Shown piece after piece: positions 1-10,013 of a stretch of DNA of 26,895 nt. This DNA comes from Oehlia diaphana (taxonomy: Eukaryota > Glomeromycota > Glomeromycetes > Glomerales > Glomeraceae): assembly GCA_003833135.1 (NCBI GenBank), contig QZLH01000123.1, positions 94,161 through 121,055 of the forward strand. The letters are read 5' to 3'. The notes under the pieces were generated by a model. It made no database searches. It saw only the letters and a program-made list of their open reading frames with translations, and had not been told where the DNA came from. How positions within the stretch are numbered: position 1 is the stretch's first letter; each line of letters opens with the position of its first letter. A program made the translations under genes and the position numbers.

Positions 1-1204
1 TAGCTAAAGCATGATCATGAGAAATATTATTATAAGGAGTTTCTTCAGATATATATTCATTCATAGTTATTCCAAATGAATAAATATCAGATGCTTTTGT
101 ATATTGATATCCACGTAAAACTTCTGGTGCCATATAAGGTAATACTCCATAAATTCCTTCTTGCTTAACTGATTGCTTTTTATTATTTGCTGGCTGACAC
201 ATTCCTAAATCACTTATAAGTGGATATGAATAATCATATAATATATTGCCTGAATGAAAATCTTTATGAACTTTTCCAGCATTATGAATATCTAGAAGTC
301 CTCTTGCAATTGTTTGTATTTGACTAATTTTTGAATAATAACTTGATTTAATATTCATATAAAAATTTCTCAAATTTCCAAATCCACAATATCTTAAAAC
401 CATCATATAATCTTTGGTATTTGGATCTTGAGTTATTCCATAACATTGAATAACATCATAAAGATAAATCTGAAGATGAGATTTAATCTAAATGAAATAT
501 TAAAAGTAAAAATTTTTAATAATATATAAGTAGTACATAAATAAAAATAAAAGTAAATAGATTACATTACTTATTTTAATTACCTCATTTAAAAATTCTG
601 TATTTATACAAGAAGAATTGTCCAAACTTTTTAATGCAACTTTTACGCCATACCTTTGCCAATTTTTATTTTCAATATCCCAATATTCAAGATATCCTTT
701 AGGCCATTCTGCTGAATAAATTTTACCAAATCCACCTTTGGTAATATAAGTAATACATCTTAAATTTTCAAAAGGTATCCATTCAAGATTTTTTTGATAG
801 TACACAGCATTAAGTTGTGATTGTTGTATTAATTCATCAATATCTTTATTTCCACTAGTCCAATTTTTAAAGTTATTCTTAAATCTTTTAGCATTACAAG
901 GTTGACACCAATTTTCTCCTGTACCAGGTTCATTACATTCTCCACATATTCCATATACTCGTTTTCTTTTTACTAAATCTTCCATATAAACTATTTTATC
1001 ATCTATCACTTCTGTTGATTCAGTAGTTGAACCAATAGTAGAAATTGTAACATGTTTCTTTTAAAATAAATGATTTAAAAAAAACATTATTATTCAAATT
1101 AAAAATTCAATAATGTTATATTATTAAATGATAAAATGTTTTACCTGATATTCATCAGAATCAACAAATTGCCATAAATTTCTTTTAATTTCTTTAGGAT
1201 TCAT
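1..1204 (-). CDS. Protein kinase with N-terminal zinc ribbon, three exons, 3' end outside window
   Basis: Exons join 1204-1145, 1057-584 and 487-1 on the minus strand; the introns (1144-1058, 583-488) have GT and AG ends and both junctions keep the frame. The start MNPKEIKRNLWQFVDSDEYQ comes from exon 1; a start inside exon 2 would need a GTG codon. Residues 58-74 carry C-x2-C-x9-C-x2-C, a probable zinc ribbon. The kinase domain follows: glycine loop GGFGKIYS (128-135), ATP-anchoring lysine in VALK (K163), catalytic loop HKDFHSGN (D254), DLG in place of DFG (271-273) and APE (298-300). HKD replaces HRD and DLG replaces DFG; from memory both are common in Glomeromycotina kinases, so activity is plausible but not certain. 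It probably acts as a Ser/Thr or Tyr-like signalling kinase in the cytoplasm; its substrate is unknown. Helix aG onward is cut by the window edge. The family call is firm; the exact function is not known. Confidence 0.88.
488..583 (-). other. Intron 2 of the zinc-ribbon kinase gene
   Basis: The donor is GAG|GTAATT after the codons for FLNE and the acceptor is CATTTAG|ATTAAA. It is phase 0 and 96 bp. Splicing joins FLNE to IKSHLQ, a junction expected for this kinase family. The same donor GAG|GTAATT ends exon 1 of the kinase-Sel1 gene at 19887, in the equivalent part of its kinase domain, so the intron position is shared between the two genes. Confidence 0.82.
1058..1144 (-). other. Intron 1 of the zinc-ribbon kinase gene
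   Basis: The donor CAG|GTAAAA follows codon 20 and the acceptor AAAAG precedes AAACATGTT. The intron is phase 0 and 87 bp, the same size class as the other introns in this window. Splicing it removes an in-frame TAA at 1063-1061. Confidence 0.8.
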
Positions 1205-2633
1205 TTTTGATATTTCTATACTAAATTAATTTGTATTGTATATATGGAGATTACAATTTACTTAGTAAATTCAAGGATAAACGTTAACCATATAATAAAA
1301 TGAAACTTAAAAAGGAGTTTGGATAAATTTATTCAACAAATAAGCCCCTGTGCAGAATGTGTAACATTCAAAATTTTGAATACAAAAATTCTATATATAG
1401 TGTTAATTTGATGATAAATTGTTACCAGTTACGCTATTGATCGGCATAAATGAAAAAAGTAAATTTTCAATAAACAATCGGATAGAATGAAACAAAATAA
1501 AAATAATTTCAGCCTAATAACTAGTTGTAATTTCTTGTGTTGCAACAGGATTAATTAGTTTAAATCAAATAAAACAAATCAATATTTAAATAAATTAGAT
1601 ATATTAATGTTAATTATAAATAAATAAATACAATGAATAATGAATAATAAAAAAATACATAAATTGAGAAGTAAATAAAAGATGAATAAATAAAAAAAAA
1701 AATCAAACTTTAAGAAACTGAAAAATAAAATATTTTTTAAAAAAATTGAAACCAATTCAAATCATCTTTTTTTATTTCGAAAAAATAAAAACCAATTTTT
1801 TTTTCAGTTTGAAAAAACAAAAATAAAATTTAAAAATTTCGGTCTATAATGCCAAATAAATAAAATTTTTAGTTCTCATCGCCGGCCAGGTCATGTGAAA
1901 TGCCACGAAAAGAAAAAAATTTTTATTTGGTCATGTGATGCCGACTTTGTCCAATCATAGTCGTAGAAAAACAAAATTTTCTTTTCACCCACAGAAAATT
2001 ATTAAAATTAGCCAATCATCTTTTAGAAAATTTTTTTTTAAAAAAAAAAAATAATTTCTTCCTGAGCGACAGGTCAGGTTTTGATATTTTTTTTATTGAG
2101 AAACTAATGATTTTTTTTGCTTGGTTTAAGAACCGGGAAAAAGTATTTTAAAAAAAAATAAATTTCCTGTATTAATTTCCCAGTTTATAAGAACTGAAAA
2201 AAATATAAAAAAAAAGTAAAAAAAAAAGCCACTAATAGCTTTGATAATGATAATGTGATCTGCTGCGACAAATTGCATCATCCTGGGCATTATCTCATAA
2301 AAAACGTCCATTTAAATTTCATTAACGGAACCACAAGAATCTCCTGGATTTGTGCACATGACCATGATAACCACTTTACTATAATAAATATGGAATGAAT
2401 TTGGTGCAGAAGCATCACGCATTTTATGTTGCACAATTCAAATTATTTATATTGACATTGGGAGGGTAATAACATCAAAATTTTTTTGTTATATATATTC
2501 AATAATCCAGGTCATAACTTACTAAATGAATTTCTCAATGAAATCATGGGTAAATTTTGCATAATTACAGGATCATTTCTAAAAAAATAATTCAAACCAT
2601 TTCTCAGTTTTTTCTATTGCTTCATAAAATTAA
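1205..2633. other. AT-rich intergenic region with candidate upstream regulatory sites
   Basis: No gene is supported here. Long A and T runs dominate. A less AT-biased patch at about 1870-2070 holds two direct GGTCATGTGA motifs (1889-1898 and 1929-1938) and two CCAATCAT sequences (near 1951 and 2012). It lies about 700 bp upstream of the minus-strand kinase start and could be regulatory. The short open frame at 2311-2126 is mostly phenylalanine from T runs and is not treated as a gene. Confidence 0.5.
1889..1938. promoter_or_regulatory. Paired GGTCATGTGA motifs (E-box-like CATGTG core)
   Basis: Two identical decamers start 40 bp apart, each followed within a few bases by TGCC. CATGTG is an E-box variant. 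CCAAT-type sequences lie just downstream. The inverse form, TCACATGACC, recurs at 26225-26234 in front of the right-edge gene. This supports only a candidate site; no factor is known. Confidence 0.3.
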
Positions 2634-3081
2634 ATTAACTTAAAGTCCGACAAGCCAAAGAAGCAAAAGAAGGACAAGTCCCGTAAGGCGTCACGATCAA
2701 AGGTCATAGCGAAAATTTAGACGTTTCTAAATTAATTTAGGATAGCAAACTAAATTTTTTAGGTTTAGAATAGTGGGTATCATAAGTCATAACATTAAAT
2801 TTATTTAATTTTATGTTATACTTTTTTTAGTTTAATTTTTCTCAATTGTTTGCCCTATTGGGTAAATTTATTTTTTACCTCCTTTTATCTTTCTTTCCTC
2901 CTTTACCCCATTTTTGAGCCGGCAGGCTTCTTAGTTTTTACTTTGTTAAGCTAGCTAGTGTAGTCAAGTATTGTTTGTAGATGTCTAAGACACAACACGT
3001 TAATCTGATTACAAATCCGTATGTATTTTGTTTTTCTATTTCAATAAAGGTTCGATCGAATTTACTCAAAAAAAAAAAACA
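2634..3081 (+). mobile_element. 3' end of a polyadenylated retro-inserted sequence (5'-truncated)
   Basis: A short lysine-rich reading frame (2634-2720, stop TAG at 2718-2720) ends in basic residues including the run KKQKKDKSRKASRSK. It is followed by about 350 bp of non-coding sequence, an AATAAA signal near 3042 and an A run at 3070-3081. This order (coding tail, 3' UTR, AATAAA, poly-A) is what a 5'-truncated non-LTR retrotransposon or a retrocopied mRNA leaves. No target-site duplication is visible, and the reverse-transcriptase part is missing, so the parent family cannot be named. Confidence 0.45.
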
Positions 3082-3466
3082 CTAAGATCTTTTACACTTC
3101 TCATAAAAAAATTTTTTTTTTTGTGGTAAATTGCACTTTTTTTGCGAACATGAAACTTATACATATAATACCAATCAATATTCCGATTACTGTATTTTTG
3201 TTATTGTAATGTTATTACTAATATATCCAATAATCACATATTTGCTGGGATCAAACACCTTTTCTCCTTCCAACATTCGACTTCGTTGGTTCCAGCACGG
3301 CCTTATGGTTATAGACTTCTACTTAGAATTGATGAAATTATTGGAGATCCCCATTTTTGATTCATGATACGAACCATGGATCTATCTAACAATTTATAAG
3401 AAGCTCAAACCCAATTCTATTTTTTTTTTAATCCTTTGACATCAACGGGACAATTATACCCTATAA
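3082..3466. other. Intergenic, no supported gene
   Basis: A stretch of more balanced base composition (about 3240-3400) contains open frames in more than one phase, the longest being 78 codons from 3131. None shows a recognisable motif or splice structure. It may be degenerate exon or retro-element sequence. Confidence 0.4.
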
Positions 3467-3703
3467 TCTCGTGATTACAATCCAAATGCCCGTTGTTCGG
3501 ACGATACATCCAAATCAATTCAACCCGGAGAACCATTTCCATTCGCACCGAATTTGTCAATGCGAATCGAAGCAGCCCGTAATATCAAAAAAAAGAGAAC
3601 AAGTATTTATGAATTACATGTTAGGGCATGCTTTAGTGTCTTATCAGTTGTCGGCAATACTAATAAGAAACCTGTCAACCTCTCGGACGACTTATGTAAT
3701 TAA
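3467..3703 (+). pseudogene. Unrecognised open segment, possible degenerate exon
   Basis: A frame without ATG runs 78 codons between TAA (3464-3466) and TAA (3701-3703). Its composition is protein-like (EPFPFAPNLSMRIEAARN, then a lysine cluster and a hydrophobic stretch). The 5' part of a second frame (ATG at 3471, 103 codons) overlaps it but turns into AT-rich low-complexity residues. I do not recognise the protein. An HMG-box remnant was considered, but no core residues could be confirmed. It could equally be chance in a patch of balanced composition. Confidence 0.22.
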
Positions 3704-4474
3704 AAACGGTTTTACAACAGAATTATTAAATATATATATAATAAAAATATGCAAGTACATTTATTTTTTTATAACTTCATAAATAATTATAAAAAAATTT
3801 TGAAACCATTGACAAGCTATCTTTTCACGTCCTGAAAAGAAACCTGTCCTAGTGGAAAGTTTCTTTGAGATTTTAAAAATATAAATCGATGATGCAATTA
3901 ATGTTTACTCGTGGCTGATCATACGCAGTAATTCAATAACTATTAATTACCAGTATGATAATCCGTTTATTAATCATACCGTTACGAATAATAATATCGT
4001 ACCGTACTATACTATATACCCATGATTGTGACGAGTAAAAAATTAAAGCAAGCCATACTTACAAAAGATATATGATTTGTGGTTGATTTATTGTTTCATG
4101 TAAAATCAAGTTCCTTGTTAATAGTTTGCCAAATTAGAAAAATTATTTATATTTTAAATAAGAAATATAACATGTAATAATCATGTGACTTGTCGTTTTG
4201 TATTGTAGATCGATAAACTTTTTGAAAACGCGTGTCATAATCTAAAACAATTCAATTAATATTGCTTTTTATTTGGAATGTTTATAATTTTTTAACTTTG
4301 GAATTTTTTTTTTTTTGTAGAAACCTTTTCATTTTTCTTTTTATTGTAGGACCCTCAAGAAACTTTAAAACTGACAAAACGCTTTGGAAGGTACTTTAAA
4401 GAGGCAGAAAGTGGTTTTCTTTTCTACAGTTTTTTTGATAAAACTGCATAACAGGATACTTTGCACCACATCAG
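3704..4474. other. Intergenic region left of the hAT element
   Basis: AT-rich sequence with T runs and no frame of interest. Stops occur in all frames and no RNA gene or clear repeat was found. Confidence 0.5.
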
Positions 4475-4545
4475 CAGTGTATAAAATTCATGTGCACAAT
4501 GTGCACGTGTGCACAATTTTCTAAATTGGATGTGCACATGTGCAC
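4475..4545. repeat. Left hAT terminal inverted repeat and GTGCAC array
   Basis: CAGTGTATAAAAT is followed by five GTGCAC palindromes at 4492, 4501, 4509, 4532 and 4540. Repeated subterminal hexamers are the usual binding sites for hAT transposase zinc fingers, so these are probable transposase-binding sites. Confidence 0.75.
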
Positions 4546-4628
4546 AAAAAAAAAAAATTCAATATATCTGATGTTATACAAGATGATAATCTAATTTTTC
4601 TTTTTATTTTTTTTTTAAACGTAAAAAG

Positions 4629-6675
4629 ATGGGAGACATCACAAAATACCTAAATGATTATACTTCTAAAGAAAAAAGACCACAAAAAAAAAGGAGCTGA
4701 AATGTTAAGAATACAGATATTATTCAAATTAGTGATATTGAAGATAACGAAATTGATAGTGAAGAAGATGAATTAAATGATACTAATAGGACGAAAAAAA
4801 ATAAATATTCACATTTAGAAAAGACAACCTTAAATGGAATCCACTTTGGGCTTCAAAATATTCATGGTTACATTATGAAAAAAAAAATGGAAGAGAGTAA
4901 TGTTTTAGAGTGGTTAAAGAAAATTGTATTGGAAGTCAGAAAAACATACAAAAGTAATTAAAGCAAAAAATTCAAATCAACTAACTATTAAAGAAGGCTT
5001 TATGGAACAAATGAACAAAACGTTTTTTTTAATTAATTACAATAAAAAAAACATTAATTATTGGTTATATATTATCTAACACAGCATAATATAGCGCTCA
5101 ATAATTATGAATCTCTTTGTAATTTAATGACATACCAAATTAATTAAATTAATGAACAATATCAAACTACTCATGATAATTTTGTTCAAAATCTTTGACC
5201 AACTTCTCTTCAAAATAATTTTGAATTTACAACTTTATCATCTTCGACTAATTATATTATGCACTTTTAAAAAATGCAGTTGCAAGAAAAGAATTACTTT
5301 CTTCTATATTTACCATTGTTGAAGAAAGTGTTATTGCTGAGGTCAAAAGAATCACCATGTTGGGTTTGCTTGTTGATGAAAGCAATACAAATACTATACC
5401 TGAAAAAACTATAGCATTAGTTTCAAATCATTTAGTAAATGGTGAACCTATTTTCCGCTTTCTTGGATTAACATAAATAACGTCAGCTAATGGAATTATG
5501 AATGTAATAACAGATAAACCTTTTTATAAATCAAAAAGGGTTGAATATACGAAATTGAGACATTTTAGTAGTGACGAAGCAGCAACTATGACAGGTAAAT
5601 ATAAATAATTATTAACTATATATAGGTACCATCAAAATTCAGCATTGGTGTTACGGCATAAGACATAATTAATTTTGCTGCACATTGTACAATTTTGAGG
5701 CATTTATAAATCAATTAATAAAAAAATAATTTAATACCATATATTTATTTATTTTTATTTTTTATTTCGTAATGGTATTACGACTCAACTAAAAGATATT
5801 AATAATTTTATTATATCAACTCATTGTGTTACACATCGCTTACACTTAGCTTCTGAAGAAGTTGCATACGAAACACCATATTTTGCGCATTACAAGATGA
5901 TAGTAAAAGGAATTTATACGTATTTCTCAAATTCATATAAGCGAATGTATGAATTAAAACAAAAATTAAGGAAGATATGTAAGTTTCTGATTTAACAATT
6001 CTCAACATATGCGACACGTGATGGCTATCATGGATTCATGGTCAAACGTAATTAATAATTTTCACCAAATAATCGAACTCATTCAAGCAGCATTACAACA
6101 TGATACAAATACATCAAATAATATCTTATTATTACAAATTTTTTTCTGACATTTTTTTTTTTATTTTCAATCTGATTATATTTCTTTATCAGAGACCAGA
6201 TCCTAACTTGTAATGGCATGAATCCATAACTGCGAATTTTATTGGATCTGCAGAAGTTTTTCTTATTGCTTTTAAAACCTAGATTTTATTAAACACTCTG
6301 CTGAAAAAGCTATTGCAAACCTGCAAAAAAGATTTCCTAATGACAATTTATATTATTCTTTACGAATTTTTGATTCTTCATGAAATGCCGCTTGATAAAA
6401 GAGTGCTTTACAAAATTATGGTGACGAAGTACTACTCAGTTCCGAAATCAATTCCTAATCTTATTGACTTAATATTAATTATACCTTTTTCTAATGCTGT
6501 GGTAGAGCGTGTAATTTTCTAGACAAAATATAATCAAAACTGATCTCCGAAACAGGTTGCATATTGATACTCTTAATATGCATTTATATGTTCTTTAAAT
6601 GGTCCTCGAAATCTTGAAAATTTTAATTTTTTAGCAGCTTACAATCATTGGACTTCTAAAGATTGGGAAATTTAA
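4629..6675 (+). pseudogene. hAT transposase, degenerate (TTF/BED-type zinc finger N-terminus, hATC C-terminus)
   Basis: The frame opens at ATG 4629 (MGDITKYLNDY) and breaks at a TGA near 4697; further stops and frame changes follow. Identifiable pieces in order are: an acidic linker; a remnant of a TTF-like zinc finger (about 4830-4960) with the motif KWNPLWASKYSWLHYE; the N-terminal part of the RNase H-like core (about 5275-5480, GLLVDES); a segment HFSSDEAATMTG (about 5560-5600); CVTHRLHLASE (about 5826-5860); and the C-terminal dimerisation region with FSNAVVER (about 6490) and GPRNLENFNFLAAYNHW (about 6600-6660). Stop TAA is at 6673-6675. About 170 bp at 5600-5770 does not fit the transposase and may be an intron or a nested insertion. 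With this many breaks no functional enzyme can be made. Confidence 0.85.
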
Positions 6676-6795
6676 GAGTTATAATATTTTAATTTTTTTT
6701 AAATATAATTAAATAATGAAACATTTTAATGTAATTATTACTTTAGTATATTGTATAAAAAATAAAACCATAATTTAGGACGCTTTATATAAATA

Positions 6796-6876
6796 ATGCA
6801 CATTTTTGTGACGTGCACATAAAAAATTTTCTTATGTGCACACGTGCACATTTTTTTTTTCAGATTTTATACGCTG
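6796..6876. repeat. Right hAT terminal inverted repeat and GTGCAC array
   Basis: Three GTGCAC palindromes (6813, 6836, 6844) and a degenerate ATGCAC near 6797 precede the terminal ATTTTATACGCTG. The spacing differs from the left array, as is usual for asymmetric hAT ends. Confidence 0.75.
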
Positions 6877-7483
6877 GTCGTTAGTTCATTATATAGTTAG
6901 TACATGTAGTATGAACTAACGGCTTGCTAGGCTATAAATTGCTTTTGTAGGGCTTTTGTTAGATAGTTAATTGACGAAGCTTTTTGCGACGTGCTCGACA
7001 GTCTGCGAGAGACCAGATTAGGCTCGTGAACGCAGGAACCGTATTCATGGTACCCCTAACACAGGTAGGTTTGCTACATATACAGGATTAATTGACTATG
7101 TAGTCCGCGTATTTACGGGCTATGGTGTTCCATACCATTTGCGTGTACATATTAATACAGTGCAAATAAAAATTTAAGTTAAATACATTTATTACATCTT
7201 TAGTTATTAATTAAAATAAAAAACTCTATCTCTGTTTGTCACAATAACTGCTTTAATTATGAAATATACAATTGATTAACATTTTGTTAGAATATCTTTT
7301 CTTTGCTTTTTTTAATGTATCTTGATCAAGAAATTAAATAAAACACGCAAACATATTATAAATCGTTTAATATTGTACAAATTGTGGGCTCAATGTAAGG
7401 TTAATAAATATAGTTTTACATGAATTTGTATAGAGTTAACATACAAAATATGAGTTGCAACAAAGATTAAAAAATCGAATTAT
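6877..7483. other. Non-coding region right of the hAT element, with a GC-richer patch
   Basis: A 10-bp perfect inverted repeat (CGTTAGTTCA 6879-6888, TGAACTAACG 6912-6921) abuts the transposon end. The patch 6961-7150 is clearly less AT-biased than its surroundings. It contains an open segment without ATG (7022-7174, 51 codons, starting ARERRNRIHGTPNTGRF) and a second frame rich in charged residues before it. No family is recognised. The rest is AT-rich. Confidence 0.35.
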
Positions 7484-7735
7484 TTATACTAATCCTTGAA
7501 AGGACTGGAGTTTTATATTTAAGTCTTCACATGAATGTACTAGATAGAGGATCATGTTGATTGCTGTGTATTTAACTTCGAAACCAAGAAGGCAGTATTT
7601 TGCCTTTAAATCTTTGGATTGAATTTTATTTCGTTCTATATTTGAACTCTTGAAATGAAGACAACGATGTAATTTCTTTTTGATGTATTCTTTAATGTTG
7701 CAGCAGTAACAGCTTTGGTTGAGAAAGTGGCGTTT
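7484..7735 (-). pseudogene. Unrecognised 83-codon open segment
   Basis: On the minus strand the frame from 7735 to the TAA at 7486-7484 is open for 83 codons. It is bounded upstream by TAG and its first ATG is at codon 61. It starts KRHFLNQSCYCCNIKEYIKK and ends with LVHSCEDLNIKLQSFQGLV. The composition (Lys, Cys, His, Leu) is protein-like and not low complexity. No motif is recognised. It could be the last exon of a decayed gene or chance. Confidence 0.22.
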
Positions 7736-7836
7736 CTAGGTACTAGAATTTAAGGAGGAAAGGTCAGGTACCATATTTTAATTTGTAAATTGATAAGTTT
7801 TACGTCTTCGAATTTGAGTATCCAAATGGAAATTGA

Positions 7837-8053
7837 TCATTGTGGCGGATTTGTGAAATTTGGCAAAAACCCTGCTGCGCCCTCGGGAATTAAAATTGAT
7901 TTACAAAAACATTAAGCTTTTTATGTCCAATAAATAATGACGCGCCTTTAACACTGGAAAAATTGGTTAGATAATGGGAAATTGGTTAGACGCAAGATTT
8001 GGGGTACAAAAAAATTTATAGAGCTTATTTTTGACAGTTCACTAGTAAATTTG
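7837..8053 (+). mobile_element. Short inverted-repeat element (MITE-like), copy 1, right end missing
   Basis: This is about 217 bp strongly similar to 17046-17267 in the same orientation. The two share a 46-nt identical block starting TGAAATTTGGCAAAAACCC and further identical blocks around TTTAACACTGGAAAAATTGG and GACGCAAGATTTGGGG. The left end TCATTGTGGCGGATTTG corresponds to the left terminal repeat of the full copy. Similarity stops at about 8053, so the right inverted repeat is lost. It has no coding capacity. Confidence 0.75.
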
Positions 8054-9870
8054 GGACTTAAATAGTTACGCAGCTTTCTTTTCTAATATAAAAGATATAG
8101 GAAAAATTATTTTTAGAAAAAATGTATTCACTTGATTTTTTTATGAACAATAAGATAAAATAGTATATAGCGTATATGAGTTGATTTTTTACTTTCTCTG
8201 GTAACGCTTAATTGATAAACTCAACTATTATAAATAAGTATTAATATTGCTTGAATCATAATATACTTTTTTTTGGGTCGTCTAAAAATAGTTATTCAAA
8301 CGGAAATTCAATAAATTGAATATCAATATTCCGATATCCTAAACTTGATTACGCTAACCTGCAGATCATTCGGGAATCCTGTACCCTGTTTATTATGGCT
8401 GTGATGTAATCCATGTGAAATTTTATTGTTAAATCGGAAGTGATCTCCGAAATAAACGCACAAAATTATCGCAAAATGAATGATTGTTTATCCAATCATA
8501 AAACAGAGTTTATTTCTTTGGCTGAAACATGTTTTAAAAATACATAAAAGTTTGATATATCATTACTATTGTACAGTATATTACTATAAAAATGTAATAA
8601 GTATAAAATATTAAGACTTGTACTGGAAAAAAAAAAAAAGTTGCATACAAACAAAGGAATAAAAGTTTATTGTCCTTTCGACCTGGAAGGTTACGCGAAC
8701 CAAAAAATCCGAATTTGTCAAACCATATCATATACATTGTAATACTTATTAATTGAATCGAGTCCAGATTAGGTTTATGATTGACTTTTTCCAATTAGAA
8801 GGAATATGTTACACATTATATATTACCATCGTGAAATTTCTAATTTCATTCATTTTTATGTTTTACGTCTTAAGATCCATGTGATAAGTAATAATAAGTA
8901 ATTATATCATATCCACTTTTTCATTGATATTATATCCTGATTTTACAGGATTTATGATGTAATGCTTGGGCGAATTTTTTTTTTTTTGAATGATAAGCCC
9001 TAAAAAGCATTTAAAAACTTAAAAGTATTCTTTACAATAGTTACAATACATAGTATGTCTTCTGCGCAAATATATATATATATATTTTTTAATACGTTCG
9101 ACAAAGAATTTTATTATTTTATTACCAAATAGCGAAATGAGGCTTATTATAATTGGTTTACAGAAATTGATATTTTTTTTGATTTGTTTATGTCGTACTA
9201 AATACTGATACTTCCGTTTCTCCGATAGTTATAAATATAATCGATAATAATTTAAGTAATTCATTATACTAATAAAATTTCCAATGGTACTCAATAAAAA
9301 AAAAAGATTGTAATAGCCGGTACCATTGTAGTTTCAACTCCGTTACGTGCTTATATTTCAAAAAATAATTCAAATAAAACGTATTTGTACTCCTTTGTGT
9401 GAAAGAAAATGAAAGCAATCAAAAAAGAATATAATTAGAAGAAAATTTAACACGATTAAGATTAAAAAATTCTTGAATTTTTCAGGAGTATTTCCGAAAT
9501 AAGAACAATCAAAAAAAATCATAATAGAAGGGGAATTTATTTTTTTAAGGATTTTTTTGTAAATCAATTAAAATATATTAATTTAAAATTTTGTTTCATT
9601 TTTTTTAGATTATTCCGTTGCACATAATTATTAGCGCTATTGTTATTGTTAATGAATGAAACTCCTAAACTTAATTTCGAAGCTAATTTCCAAAAATGGA
9701 ATATAGGCTTCAAACGATAAACAAAATTAGAAATTCAACGTGTTTCTTGTGGTAATTGAATTCCGATTTAATGCCGCAGCTCACGCAGCCCATCACGCAG
9801 ATCAAATCTTAACCGATTTTTATTTCTCCGAGAATAAAAAAAAAAAAAAAAAAAGTACAAAATACTACAA
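8054..9870. other. Long AT-rich intergenic region
   Basis: No gene is supported. A 9-bp inverted repeat CAATGGTAC (9282-9290) / GTACCATTG (9320-9328) surrounds an A-rich loop. An (AT)n stretch lies at about 9070-9085. Open frames here (for example 8794-8534 and 9567-9370, minus) are short, Phe/Ile-rich and without motifs. The block at 9499-9529 shared with the second DUF2235 upstream region is listed separately. Confidence 0.5.
9499..9529 (+). promoter_or_regulatory. Conserved upstream block of DUF2235 copy 1
   Basis: ATAAGAACAATCAAAAA followed by ATAATAGAA recurs at 12784-12811, upstream of the second DUF2235 gene. It lies 515 bp before this gene's ATG and 328 bp before the other. In AT-rich DNA free of other similarity this is best explained as part of the original gene duplication, possibly retained for regulation. 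Confidence 0.4.
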
Positions 9871-9901
9871 ATCATTATGATTTATTATTATTCATAAAAG
9901 G

Positions 9902-9909
9902 TATAAATA
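9902..9909 (+). promoter_or_regulatory. TATA-like box of DUF2235 copy 1
   Basis: TATAAATA lies 112 bp before the ATG. The paralogue has the same octamer (13017-13024) 95 bp before its ATG. The match between the paralogues supports a real core promoter. Confidence 0.4.
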
Positions 9910-10013
9910 ATCGTTGTAATCTCTTTTCCTCAATTTTCAAAAACATTGAAACCTTTTTTTTTTTCCTGAACAAAACAAAAATAATAATTAAACCACAAGA
10001 ATTTTTTGTAAAA

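Larger units (their letters stand above)
4475..6876 (+). mobile_element. hAT-family DNA transposon, complete ends, inactive
   Basis: The left end CAGTGTATAAAAT (4475-4487) is matched by the inverse right end ATTTTATACGCTG (6864-6876), 12 of 13 bases. The CAGTG form is the known hAT terminal signature. Both subterminal zones carry clustered GTGCAC palindromes: five on the left (4492-4545) and three on the right (6813-6849). The interior encodes a decayed hAT transposase in the plus direction. The total length of 2.4 kb is normal for the superfamily. The flanking octamers CACATCAG (4467-4474) and GTCGTTAG (6877-6884) agree at only four positions, so the 8-bp target duplication expected for hAT is eroded or absent. 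Confidence 0.87.

Noticed and set aside
2126..2311. Minus-strand 61-codon frame resembling a membrane protein
   Set aside because: Its hydrophobicity comes from A/T homopolymers; there is no splice context or motif.
3467..3703. HMG-box (MATA-HMG type) remnant
   Set aside because: Only vague compositional similarity; the conserved aromatic core could not be found.
6313..6522. 69-codon plus-strand frame as an independent small gene
   Set aside because: It contains the hAT C-terminal motif FSNAVVER and is a piece of the broken transposase.
8534..8794. Minus-strand 86-codon frame with apparent transmembrane stretches
   Set aside because: Composition is explained by AT richness, and no family features are visible.
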